In this document: one piece after another, positions 1 to 5,621 of the stretch
Layout of the letters: every line of letters starts with the position of its first letter
Position numbering within the stretch: the stretch's first letter is position 1
DNA from: Pseudomonadota bacterium
GTDB lineage: Bacteria > Pseudomonadota > Gammaproteobacteria > Steroidobacterales > Rariloculaceae
Direction: 5' to 3'
Length of the DNA stretch: 5,621 bases
Assembly: GCA_009843005.1 (NCBI GenBank)
Contig: VYEH01000397.1
Coordinates: 1 to 5,621, forward strand
Notes under the pieces: model-generated
The model's database searches: none
Seen by the model: the letters and a program-made list of their open reading frames with translations, nothing else
Told to the model about the DNA's origin: nothing
Program-made: the position numbers and the translations under genes

Positions 1-712
1 CCGAGCCGATGACGAGATCGGCGGGGCGCCCCTCACGGGCGATGACTTCGGGCGTGGAGTAAAGCGTGCGGATGCGGTTCCCGAATCGGGTTGCCAGTTC
101 CTCAAGCCGGACGAGGTCGATATCGAGCACGGTGACGTCGGCTTGCAGGCCCACGGCCATTTCCAGGGCGTTCGTGCCGGCCACGCCGGCGCCGACCACC
201 ACCACTCGCGCCGGCGCCACGCCGGGCACGCCGCCGAGCAACATGCCCCGGCCGGCCGGCATCTCCAGGTAGTGAGCGCCCACCTGGGTCGCCATGCGGC
301 CGGCGATGCAGCTCATGGGCTTCAACAACGGCAGCGTCCCCTGCGTATCGGTGACGGTCTCGTAGGCGATGGCGGTAGCGCCGGACCGCATCAGCGCGCG
401 GGCCTGTTCGGGATCGGCCGCCAGGTGCAGGTAGGTGAAGAGAATCTGTCCGGACGAGAGTCTGGCGCATTCTTCCAGTTGCGGTTCCTTGACCTTGACG
501 ATCATCTCCGCAGTGCCGAACACCGAGTCGGCGTCCGCGACGATCTCGGCGCCGGCGGCGGTGTACTCCGCGTCGTCAAAACCGGCGCCCACGCCGGCGC
601 CGGTCTCGACCAGCAAGTCGTGTCCTTCCCGGGTGAGTCGGGCCGCGGCGTCCGGTGTCAGTCCGACCCGGTACTCGTGAATCTTGATTTCCTTCGGAAC
701 GCCGACCCGCAT
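1..712 (-). CDS. ald: Alanine dehydrogenase, N-terminal part (cut by window edge)
   Basis: Catalyses NAD-dependent reversible oxidative deamination of L-alanine to pyruvate and ammonium in the cytoplasm. The 237 visible codons are open and start MRVGVPKEIKIHEYRVGLTP, the classic N-terminus of the AlaDH/PNT family. R15, K75 (in VKVKEPQ) and H96 (in FTYLHLA) fall at the same numbers as the substrate-binding and catalytic residues known from the Mycobacterium tuberculosis enzyme. PLLKPMSCIAGRMATQVGA (128-146) is the family signature, and VVVVGAGVAGTNA (170-182) is the Rossmann NAD-binding loop, with D197 at the end of the next strand for the adenine ribose. About 130 C-terminal residues are expected outside the window, since the family is usually near 370. 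The ATG at 712-710 is supported by GGGGAG (725-720), seven bases upstream. The gene is divergent from an Lrp/AsnC regulator. C135 stands where a Glu is common in PMSEVAG. Family assignment is very secure; trans-hydrogenase alpha subunit is less likely given the start and the match to Ald. Confidence 0.96.
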   Translation of the reverse strand, partial: MRVGVPKEIKIHEYRVGLTPDAAARLTREGHDLLVETGAGVGAGFDDAEYTAAGAEIVADADSVFGTAEMIVKVKEPQLEECARLSSGQILFTYLHLAADPEQARALMRSGATAIAYETVTDTQGTLPLLKPMSCIAGRMATQVGAHYLEMPAGRGMLLGGVPGVAPARVVVVGAGVAGTNALEMAVGLQADVTVLDIDLVRLEELATRFGNRIRTLYSTPEVIAREGRPADLVIGS

Positions 713-719
713 TTCTTTT

Positions 720-725
720 CTCCCC
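720..725 (-). promoter_or_regulatory. Ribosome binding site of ald
   Basis: On the minus strand the purine-rich GGGGAG is followed by a seven-base spacer, AAAAGAA, and then the ATG. This supports the start of ald at position 712 and the conserved MRVGVPKE N-terminus. Confidence 0.65.
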
Positions 726-769
726 GGCAGGTTGTAGAAAAAGCTTATCCGAATGGGAGATCAAGCCGC

Positions 770-805
770 TTGCAAATTCAGCGTATTTTGGCTCACAATT
801 TGCAA
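770..805. promoter_or_regulatory. Candidate Lrp/AsnC operator: 9-bp perfect inverted repeat
   Basis: TTGCAAATT at 770-778 is mirrored exactly by AATTTGCAA at 797-805, with an 18-base spacer. Each arm also contains the self-complementary hexamer TTGCAA, and these hexamers lie 30 bp apart, about three turns of DNA, so both would face the same side of the helix. Lrp/AsnC proteins are dimers or higher multimers that bind AT-rich, imperfectly palindromic, phased sites, which fits. The arms do not follow the E. coli Lrp consensus closely, so assignment to the adjacent regulator rests on position and symmetry. Confidence 0.5.
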
Positions 806-843
806 TATTAGTTCATAACATTTCGATAAATAGAAAGAACATT

Positions 844-1305
844 TTGAATATTGACCGTAAAGACACAATTATCCTCAACCTGCTTCAGAAGGACGGGCGC
901 GTCAGCAACGTAAGGCTGGCCGAGACCGTAGGACTATCCGAAGCGGCTTGTCTGCGTCGAGTCCGCGCGTTGGAGAAAGGCGGTTACATCACCGGCTATG
1001 CAGCTCGGGTGAATGCATCGAAACTGGGATTGGGGAGCAATGTCTTCGTGGAAATCACGCTGCACCAGGAGCAGCAGCGAGACTTGCAGGCCTTCGAAGC
1101 CGCCGTGGCACGGGTGCCCGAGGTCATGGAGTGTTATCTGGTGACCGGGCAGTACGACTACCTGCTGCGAGTCGTGGTAAAGAACCTCGAGGATTTCGAG
1201 CGCATACACCGGGAGGCCATCACGAGCCTTCCCGGTGTGTCGCGCGTGCAGACAAGCTTCGCCCTGCGGGCGGTCAAGAAGGAGTCAAGCCTGCCGATTG
1301 GGTAA
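844..1305 (+). CDS. Lrp/AsnC family transcriptional regulator, probable regulator of ald
   Basis: A 153-residue DNA-binding regulator of normal family length. Residues 3-57 form the winged helix-turn-helix: IDRKDTIILNLLQKDGR, then LAETVGLSEAACLRRVRALE with the recognition helix at about 32-44, then the GYITGY wing. Residues about 65-145 form the RAM (ACT-like) effector-binding and oligomerisation domain: VFVEITL, then VMECYLVTGQYDYLLRVVV, where G102 and D105 lie in the loop that shapes the amino-acid pocket in this family. The start is a TTG (844-846); no ATG or GTG lies upstream in frame within the gap, and LNIDRKD aligns with the usual N-terminus. The purine run AGAAAG (832-837), six bases before it, is a modest ribosome binding site. 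It is divergent from alanine dehydrogenase, the arrangement seen for AldR-type regulators, so alanine or another amino acid is the inferred effector. Its own promoter overlaps the candidate operator, so autoregulation is plausible. The specific name aldR is not assigned because the ligand cannot be read from the sequence. Confidence 0.92.
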   Translation: MNIDRKDTIILNLLQKDGRVSNVRLAETVGLSEAACLRRVRALEKGGYITGYAARVNASKLGLGSNVFVEITLHQEQQRDLQAFEAAVARVPEVMECYLVTGQYDYLLRVVVKNLEDFERIHREAITSLPGVSRVQTSFALRAVKKESSLPIG

Positions 1306-1309
1306 GACA

Positions 1310-1330
1310 GACTGGGCGGACCCCCCAGTC
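1310..1330. terminator. Hairpin between convergent genes, possible terminator
   Basis: GACTGGG (1310-1316) pairs perfectly with CCCAGTC (1324-1330) around a seven-base loop, starting four bases after the TAA of the Lrp/AsnC gene. No T-tract follows on the plus strand, so this is not a textbook intrinsic terminator. An alternative, mutually exclusive pairing of GCGGAC (1316-1321) with GTCCGC (1337-1342) is possible. The position between convergent stop codons at 1305 and 1364 suits a two-way terminator. Confidence 0.4.
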
Positions 1331-1363
1331 ACGGGAGTCCGCGAGTGTGTTGGGCAGGCGCCT

Positions 1364-1726
1364 CTACAACCGGTTGGGGTACAGGTCGTAGTTGCTGTCC
1401 TGGACAGTGATCCGCCGGGTCTTCATCTCCAGCGTGCCGGAATTGGCGTGACGGTTGCCGAGCATGGTGACCGTATCGCCAACATTGACGATGCCGTCGG
1501 CGAAGCCCGCTCTACGGCTGCGATCCGGCGGGCTCAGGACCACGTTCCACATCTCGCCATCCACTTCAACGGTCAGTCGATCGTGCGGATTGCCGAGGTG
1601 CATGTCGACGACGGTTCCGGTGAGCGTGAAATCCGCCGACGTGTAGCCGCCCCAGCCGTGGTGCGCGAGCGCGCTGCCGGTCAACAGGCCGAATAGAATC
1701 GCTGCTGCTGCAAGGTATCTGGACAT
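1364..1726 (-). CDS. Secreted DUF6152-like protein of unknown function
   Basis: A 120-residue protein with a Sec signal peptide: MSRY, a hydrophobic stretch LAAAAILFGLLTGSA, and a signal peptidase I site after ALA at residue 21. The mature part, about 99 residues, would begin HHGWGGY and lie in the periplasm. It resembles the DUF6152 family as I know it: the HHGW/HHSF start, then LTGTVVDMHLGNPHDRLTVEV (36-56, with N46-P47-H48), a central W60, SPPDRSRRAGF (65-75) and a VGDTVTMLG turn (82-90), suggesting a small beta-barrel. No function is established for it as far as I know. A longer reading from 1765 adds 13 residues, but the ATG at 1726 has a strong GGAGGA ribosome binding site and gives a clean signal peptide. 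It lies downstream of pyruvate carboxylase on the same strand with a 112-bp gap, so co-transcription is possible but unproven. It converges on the Lrp/AsnC gene. Confidence 0.85.
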   Translation of the reverse strand: MSRYLAAAAILFGLLTGSALAHHGWGGYTSADFTLTGTVVDMHLGNPHDRLTVEVDGEMWNVVLSPPDRSRRAGFADGIVNVGDTVTMLGNRHANSGTLEMKTRRITVQDSNYDLYPNRL

Positions 1727-1733
1727 CTGTGCT

Positions 1734-1739
1734 TCCTCC
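1734..1739 (-). promoter_or_regulatory. Strong ribosome binding site of the DUF6152-like gene
   Basis: The minus strand reads GGGGGAGGAAGCACAG directly before the ATG at 1726. GGAGGA sits seven bases upstream of the start, close to the ideal Shine-Dalgarno arrangement. This decides the start in favour of 1726 over the upstream ATG at 1765. Confidence 0.75.
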
Positions 1740-1770
1740 CCCAATGGGTGTGCGACGCGTTCCAACTATA

Positions 1771-1799
1771 TTTATGGACTAAAAATCCGCGCGGCGCAA
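1771..1799 (-). promoter_or_regulatory. Possible weak promoter for the DUF6152-like gene
   Basis: On the minus strand TTGCGC (1799-1794) and CATAAA (1776-1771) are separated by 17 bases; the latter is followed by TATAGT, in the only AT-rich patch of the gap between pyruvate carboxylase and this gene. The hexamers match the sigma-70 consensus at three and four of six positions, so this is tentative. No clear terminator for pyruvate carboxylase was found in the same gap. Confidence 0.3.
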
Positions 1800-1838
1800 C
1801 TTTGGCGGGGATCGGTTTGGTCGGAGCCGGCAGCAAGC

Positions 1839-4800
1839 CTACTTGAGTTCCAGCAGCAGGTCCTGCGTTTCTATCTGCATGCCGACGGTTGCAGGGATCG
1901 ATGCCACCGTGCCGGGACCTTCGGCGCGCAGCAACATCTGCATCTTCATCGCTTCGATGGTAAGCAACGCGGTCCCCTTTTCGACACTCTGGCCGGGCTT
2001 GACGCTGATTTCCACCACCTTGCCGGGCATGGGCGCGGCAACGTGGTTGGGATTGGACGGGTCGGCCTTGGGGTGCGCCGTGACGCTGGCCGCGGCCAGT
2101 CGATTCACGAGTTCGGCCGTGCGCGGCTGGCCGTTCAGCTCGAAGAACACGCGTTGTTCGCCGCGCTGGTCGACGTCGCTTACGGCCAGCAGCCGAATCA
2201 CCAGAGTCTTGCCACGCTCGATTTCCACGGCGATCTCTTCCTGGTTCGTGAGGCCGTGGAAAAACACCGGCGTCGGCAGGGTACTGACGTCGGAATACGT
2301 CCTTAAATGTTCCGCATACTCCTCGAAGACTCGCGGATAGAGCAGCCAGGACGAGAATTCCCGCTCGCTGATGCGACGGCGGACACGTTTTTCCGCCCGT
2401 TTCCGCTCGGCGTCGAGATCGACAGGCGGTAGCGTCGCTCCCGGCCGTTCGGTCAGCGGTTCGCGTCTCTGGAGTATCTTGCGCTGCAGCGCCTCGGGAA
2501 ATCCGCCCAAGGGCTGACCCACATCGCCCCGGAAGAACGACACAACCGACTCGGGAAAGGCGACTTCCTTGTCCGGATCGAGCACGTCTTTCGCGCTCAA
2601 CCCGCCCGAGACCATGGCCAGGGCCATGTCGCCGACGACCTTGGAAGTCGGCGTCACCTTGATCACGTCGCCGAACATCTCGTTGACTTCCGCGTACCGG
2701 TCAGCCACCTCGGGCCAGCGATGGGCGATGCCCAGGGAGCGCGCCTGCTCGCGCAGGTTCGTGTACTGCCCGCCGGGCATGGCGTGGCGGTACACGTCCG
2801 CCGTTCCGGAACGAATCTCGCTCTCGAAACCCGCGTAGTGCTCCCGAACCAACTCCCAATAACGCGAGATACTGCGCATCGCCGCCCGGTCAAGACCGGG
2901 ATCGCGTTCCTGGCCGTGCAGCGCATCGACGATGGAGCCGAGGTTGGGTTGCGAGGTGAGGCCGCTCATGGCGTCCATGGCGCCGTCGACCGCGTCCACG
3001 CCGGCGTCAATGGCCGCCAGCACCGCAGCCGCCCCGATGCCGCTGGTGTCGTGGGTGTGGAAGTGGATCGGGATGCCGACTTCCTGCTTGAGCGTGCTGA
3101 CCAGGCGGTGGGCGGCCGCCGGCTTGCAGACGCCCGCCATGTCCTTGATACCCAGGATGTGGGCGCCCGCCTTCTCCAGGGCCCGCGCCATCTCCACGTA
3201 GTAGGCCAGGTTGTACTTGTTCGGTTCCGGCCCGAGCATGTCGCCAGAGTAGCAGATGGCGGCCTCGCAGAGCTTGCCGGATTCGAGCACCGCGTCCATT
3301 GAGACCCGCATGTTCTCGACCCAGTTCAGGGAATCGAATACCCGGAACAGGTCCACGCCGCCTTCCGCGGCCTGCTGAACGAAGTGCCGGACCACGTTGT
3401 CGGGGTAGTTCCTGTAGCCGACGGCATTTGCCGAGCGCAGCAGCATCTGCAGGAGAATGTTGGGCGTACGCTCGTTCAGCGCCGCGAGCCGTTCCCACGG
3501 ATCTTCCTTGAGAAATCGCATGGCGACGTCGAACGTGGCGCCGCCCCAGCACTCGAGCGAGAGCAGTTGCGGCAGACGCTCGGCGTAGGCCGGCGCAATC
3601 CGCAGCAGGTCGTAGCTGCGCATGCGGGTCGCCAGCAGCGACTGATGGGCGTCGCGCATGGTGGTGTCGGTCAGCAGTACGGCCTGCTGCTCGAGCATCC
3701 AGCGCGCGAATCCCTCCGGCCCCAGCCTCTCCAGACGTTGCACGCTGCCGTCCGGACAGGCGCCGGTGTATTCGGGAACCGGGGCGGGCGTTCGCGTGCC
3801 GGCCTCGACGCGGCTCGCGGCCTGCGGATTGCCGTTGACGATGATCTCGGCGAGGAAGTTGAGCAGGCGGCTGGCGCGATCCCGCGGCTTGCGGAAGTCG
3901 AACAGTTCCGGTGTCCGGTCGATGAATCGCGTAGTGTAGTCGGCATTGAGGAACTGCGGATGGCGAATCACCTGTTCGAGAAAAGCCAGATTGCTGGCCA
4001 CGCCCCTTATGCGGAACTCTCGCAGCGCCCGGACCATCCGGCTCACGGCTTCCCCGGGCCTTGGCGCCCATGCGGTGACCTTGACCAACAGCGAATCGTA
4101 GTAGGGCGTGATCAGTGCGCCGGGGTAGGCGGTTCCCCCATCCAGCCGTATGCCGAATCCAGACGCGCTGCGATAGGTGCGGATGCGTCCGTAGTCCGGA
4201 ATGAACTGGTTCTCCGGATCCTCGGTGGTCACCCTGCACTGCAGCGCGTGGCCGTTCAGGCGGATGTTCTTCTGGGTCAGCACGCCGCTGTCCGCATCGC
4301 CGATGCGCGCGCCCTGGGCCAGGCAGATCTGCGCCTTGACGATGTCGATCCCTGTCACTTCCTCGGTGACGGTGTGTTCCACCTGCACGCGGGGGTTGAC
4401 CTCGATGAAATAGAACGCCTCGGTGTCTGCGTCCATGAGAAATTCCACCGTGCCGGCGTTGCGGTAGCCGGCAGCGGCCGCCAGCCTGAGAGCGTGGCCG
4501 CAGAGCGTGTCGCGCTGCTCGTCGTCCAGGTAGGGCGCCGGAGCGCGCTCCACGACCTTCTGGTTGCGCCGTTGCACGGTGCAGTCACGTTCGAAGAGGT
4601 GTACCAGGTTGCCATGGGCATCGCCGAGGACTTGCACTTCGACGTGGCGTGCATGTTCCACCAGCTTCTCAAGGTACACTTCGTCATTGCCGAAAGCGGC
4701 CAGGGCTTCCCGCCGCGCCACGGCGATTTCCTCATTCAGGGTGGAAGGATCGCGAATCACACGCATTCCCCGGCCACCGCCACCCCAACTGGCCTTGAGC

Positions 4801-5279
4801 ATCAGCGGATAGCCCACGGCTGCGGCCATTTCGCGCGCAGCGTCCGCATCGTCTGGCAGCGGGGCCGTTGCCGGCATTACCGGCACGCCGGCAGACTTCG
4901 CCAGCTCCCTGGCACTCACCTTGTTTCCGACCTTGCGCATCACATCGGCCGGAGGGCCGATGAAAATCAGCCCTGCCTCGCTGCAGGCGTCAGCGAATTC
5001 GGGGTTCTCGGAAAGAAAGCCGTAGCCCGGATGCACGGCGTCGACCCGGGCCTCCCGGGCGATACGCAGGATGGACTGGATATCCAGGTAGGCGCCCAGC
5101 GCCTGGCCGGATTCGCCCACCGGATAGCTCTCGTCGGCCTTGAACCGGTGTAGCGCGAAACGGTCCTCATCTGCGTAAATTGCGACCGTACCCATGCCGA
5201 GTTCGTTGGCTGCGCGCATCACGCGAATGGCGATCTCGCTGCGGTTGGCAACGAGCAGTTTCGAGATTTTCCGGGACAT
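1839..5279 (-). CDS. pyc: Pyruvate carboxylase, single-chain, biotin-dependent
   Basis: Carboxylates pyruvate to oxaloacetate with ATP and bicarbonate, the anaplerotic step that refills the TCA cycle, as a cytoplasmic tetramer. The 1146 residues match the usual bacterial length. Biotin carboxylase domain (about 1-455): LLVANRSEIAIRV, K162 and GGGGRGM (166-172) of the ATP-grasp loop, QRRNQKVVE (236-244), E293-N295-R297-E301 in EVNPRVQVEH. Carboxyltransferase barrel (about 530-800): R542-D543-Q546 in MRDAHQS, K712 (the carbamylated metal-ligand lysine), H741 and H743 in HFHTHD, followed by T876 in KVTPTSK; these keep a constant offset from the Rhizobium etli enzyme residues. R423, R425 and R468 plausibly match its acetyl-CoA site. 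Biotinyl domain (about 1080-1146): EAMKM with biotinylated K1112. The frame stays open to 5474, but the extra 65 residues are low-complexity and unlike the family, and a TATACT box lies at 5314-5309, so the ATG at 5279 is chosen although its Shine-Dalgarno is weak. N239 replaces the His usual in pyruvate carboxylases. Confidence 0.97.
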   Translation of the reverse strand: MSRKISKLLVANRSEIAIRVMRAANELGMGTVAIYADEDRFALHRFKADESYPVGESGQALGAYLDIQSILRIAREARVDAVHPGYGFLSENPEFADACSEAGLIFIGPPADVMRKVGNKVSARELAKSAGVPVMPATAPLPDDADAAREMAAAVGYPLMLKASWGGGGRGMRVIRDPSTLNEEIAVARREALAAFGNDEVYLEKLVEHARHVEVQVLGDAHGNLVHLFERDCTVQRRNQKVVERAPAPYLDDEQRDTLCGHALRLAAAAGYRNAGTVEFLMDADTEAFYFIEVNPRVQVEHTVTEEVTGIDIVKAQICLAQGARIGDADSGVLTQKNIRLNGHALQCRVTTEDPENQFIPDYGRIRTYRSASGFGIRLDGGTAYPGALITPYYDSLLVKVTAWAPRPGEAVSRMVRALREFRIRGVASNLAFLEQVIRHPQFLNADYTTRFIDRTPELFDFRKPRDRASRLLNFLAEIIVNGNPQAASRVEAGTRTPAPVPEYTGACPDGSVQRLERLGPEGFARWMLEQQAVLLTDTTMRDAHQSLLATRMRSYDLLRIAPAYAERLPQLLSLECWGGATFDVAMRFLKEDPWERLAALNERTPNILLQMLLRSANAVGYRNYPDNVVRHFVQQAAEGGVDLFRVFDSLNWVENMRVSMDAVLESGKLCEAAICYSGDMLGPEPNKYNLAYYVEMARALEKAGAHILGIKDMAGVCKPAAAHRLVSTLKQEVGIPIHFHTHDTSGIGAAAVLAAIDAGVDAVDGAMDAMSGLTSQPNLGSIVDALHGQERDPGLDRAAMRSISRYWELVREHYAGFESEIRSGTADVYRHAMPGGQYTNLREQARSLGIAHRWPEVADRYAEVNEMFGDVIKVTPTSKVVGDMALAMVSGGLSAKDVLDPDKEVAFPESVVSFFRGDVGQPLGGFPEALQRKILQRREPLTERPGATLPPVDLDAERKRAEKRVRRRISEREFSSWLLYPRVFEEYAEHLRTYSDVSTLPTPVFFHGLTNQEEIAVEIERGKTLVIRLLAVSDVDQRGEQRVFFELNGQPRTAELVNRLAAASVTAHPKADPSNPNHVAAPMPGKVVEISVKPGQSVEKGTALLTIEAMKMQMLLRAEGPGTVASIPATVGMQIETQDLLLELK

Positions 5280-5501
5280 TGACTTCAGCCGTGCGTGGGC
5301 CGTGGCGCAGTATAGTGCATTGGCCGGTGAATCCGATGTGGCAGGTCCCCTGTTTGGCGATATAGTCGACTGATGAGATTTCGGGCCTTTGCGAGCTAAC
5401 TGTTGCGCGGTACCGAGTGACACCGTCAGAATTCGCGGCTTGGGAGGCGGTCTGGACGGAAACTGCCTGGCCATACGGTTCAGCTAGTCGGCGCACAATC
5501 T
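5280..5501. promoter_or_regulatory. Divergent intergenic region between pyc and the MFS gene
   Basis: This 222-bp stretch lies between two divergent starts and must hold the promoters of both genes. It is less GC-rich than the pyc coding region in places and contains two copies of TATAGT on the plus strand (5311-5316 and 5361-5366), 50 bp apart. An open frame continues across most of it on the minus strand, but its translation has no family-like features. No RNA gene or clear terminator was seen. Confidence 0.6.
5309..5337 (-). promoter_or_regulatory. Candidate pyc promoter
   Basis: On the minus strand TATACT (5314-5309) matches the -10 consensus at five of six positions. Seventeen bases upstream is ATCGGA (5337-5332), a poor -35. 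Transcription would start near 5302, giving a leader of roughly 22 bases before the ATG at 5279. This agrees with the chosen pyc start and would exclude the longer reading from 5474. Confidence 0.35.
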
Positions 5502-5621
5502 ATGCCAGCGAACGAAAAACGAAACCTTGCGATTCTCTTTTTTTCGCAGGGCGTACTCGGAGCGCAAATACCCGTCAATTTCATTCTTGGCGGACTGGCG
5601 GGTGCCCTGCTGGCAGAGAAC
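5502..5621 (+). CDS. Probable MFS transporter, N-terminal fragment (cut by window edge)
   Basis: Forty codons run from ATG at 5502 off the right edge without a stop. The product begins with a short polar tail, MPANEKRN, then a long hydrophobic segment, LAILFFSQGVLGAQIPVNFI followed by LGGLAGALLAEN. This is the typical start of a major facilitator superfamily inner-membrane transporter, where a first helix carries a small-residue-rich QG...G motif; the LGGLAGALLA stretch would lead to the second helix. The substrate cannot be inferred from so little. No good Shine-Dalgarno precedes the ATG (CGGCGCACAATCT), so the start is less certain, but no better one is visible in frame nearby. It is divergent from pyruvate carboxylase and separated from it by 222 bp. 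Another polytopic membrane protein family remains possible. Confidence 0.7.
   Translation, partial: MPANEKRNLAILFFSQGVLGAQIPVNFILGGLAGALLAEN

Larger units (their letters stand above)
713..843. promoter_or_regulatory. Divergent ald / Lrp-family regulator control region
   Basis: This 131-bp gap separates two divergent start codons and is clearly richer in A and T than the flanking genes, particularly from 770 to 843. It must carry the promoters of both genes. It contains a perfect inverted repeat, annotated separately. No promoter hexamers match well on either strand: GATAAA at 825-830 with TTGCAA at 800-805 (19-bp spacing) is a weak candidate for the regulator. I could not choose a convincing ald promoter. 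The layout is typical of Lrp/AsnC regulators that control a neighbouring divergent amino-acid gene. Confidence 0.7.

Noticed and set aside
143..811. 222-codon plus-strand frame opposite ald and the regulatory gap
   Set aside because: Overlaps the conserved ald reading frame on the other strand and the divergent promoter region; His/Gly/Ala-rich translation without motifs.
948..1696. Plus-strand frames (948-1391 and 1235-1696) across the Lrp/AsnC and DUF6152-like genes
   Set aside because: They overlap two genes with recognisable families and have no domain or ribosome binding support.
1727..1765. N-terminal extension of the DUF6152-like protein by 13 residues
   Set aside because: The extension MERVAHPLGEEAQ would overlap the strong Shine-Dalgarno of the internal ATG and would spoil a well-formed signal peptide.
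1775..1800. Intrinsic terminator of pyc at the GC-rich palindrome CCGCGCGG followed by ATTTTT (minus strand)
   Set aside because: The palindrome gives only a four-base stem with no room for a loop, so a stable terminator hairpin is not supported despite the T-run.
3007..4239. 410-codon minus-strand frame inside pyc in another reading frame
   Set aside because: Same-strand shadow of pyc with Arg/Gly/Ala-rich, low-complexity translation and no family features; no sign of a frameshift in pyc that would need it.
3384..5153. 589-codon open frame on the plus strand opposite pyc
   Set aside because: It lies wholly antisense to a pyruvate carboxylase with all motifs intact; long antisense frames are expected in GC-rich genes. 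Its translation is rich in Arg, His, Gly and Val with no recognisable domain.
1..5621. Search for CRISPR, insertion sequence ends, toxin-antitoxin pairs, tRNA genes or other defence features
   Set aside because: No repeated spacer-like units, transposase motifs, short overlapping gene pairs or cloverleaf-like segments were seen; the gene content is ordinary metabolism.

Overview
The window is a high-GC piece of bacterial chromosome, most likely from a member of the Pseudomonadota. That placement is an inference from base composition, the single-chain bacterial pyruvate carboxylase and the DUF6152-type secreted protein; no marker gene fixes the taxon. It holds five protein genes, two of them cut by the window edges. 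I see no RNA gene, mobile element or CRISPR array.

Layout: (1) positions 1-712, minus strand, the N-terminal 237 codons of an alanine dehydrogenase (ald) that runs off the left edge. (2) 713-843, an AT-rich divergent regulatory region with a perfect 9-bp inverted repeat. (3) 844-1305, plus strand, an Lrp/AsnC-family regulator with a TTG start, the probable local regulator of ald. (4) 1306-1363, a convergent gap with a hairpin. (5) 1364-1726, minus strand, a small secreted DUF6152-like protein. (6) 1727-1838, a gap with a strong ribosome binding site and a possible weak promoter. (7) 1839-5279, minus strand, a complete 1146-residue pyruvate carboxylase with all key catalytic residues. (8) 5280-5501, a divergent intergenic region. 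(9) 5502 to the right edge, plus strand, the first 40 codons of a probable major facilitator superfamily transporter.

The metabolic genes fit together: alanine dehydrogenase converts L-alanine to pyruvate and ammonium, and pyruvate carboxylase converts pyruvate to oxaloacetate, so the locus could feed alanine carbon into the TCA cycle. The Lrp/AsnC protein would sense alanine or another amino acid and control ald. This functional link is an inference from adjacency. The role of the DUF6152-like protein is unknown.

I found no convincing new biological system; the region looks like ordinary central metabolism. The best leads are the palindromic operator candidate between ald and its regulator, and the histidine-led mature N-terminus of the DUF6152-like protein.
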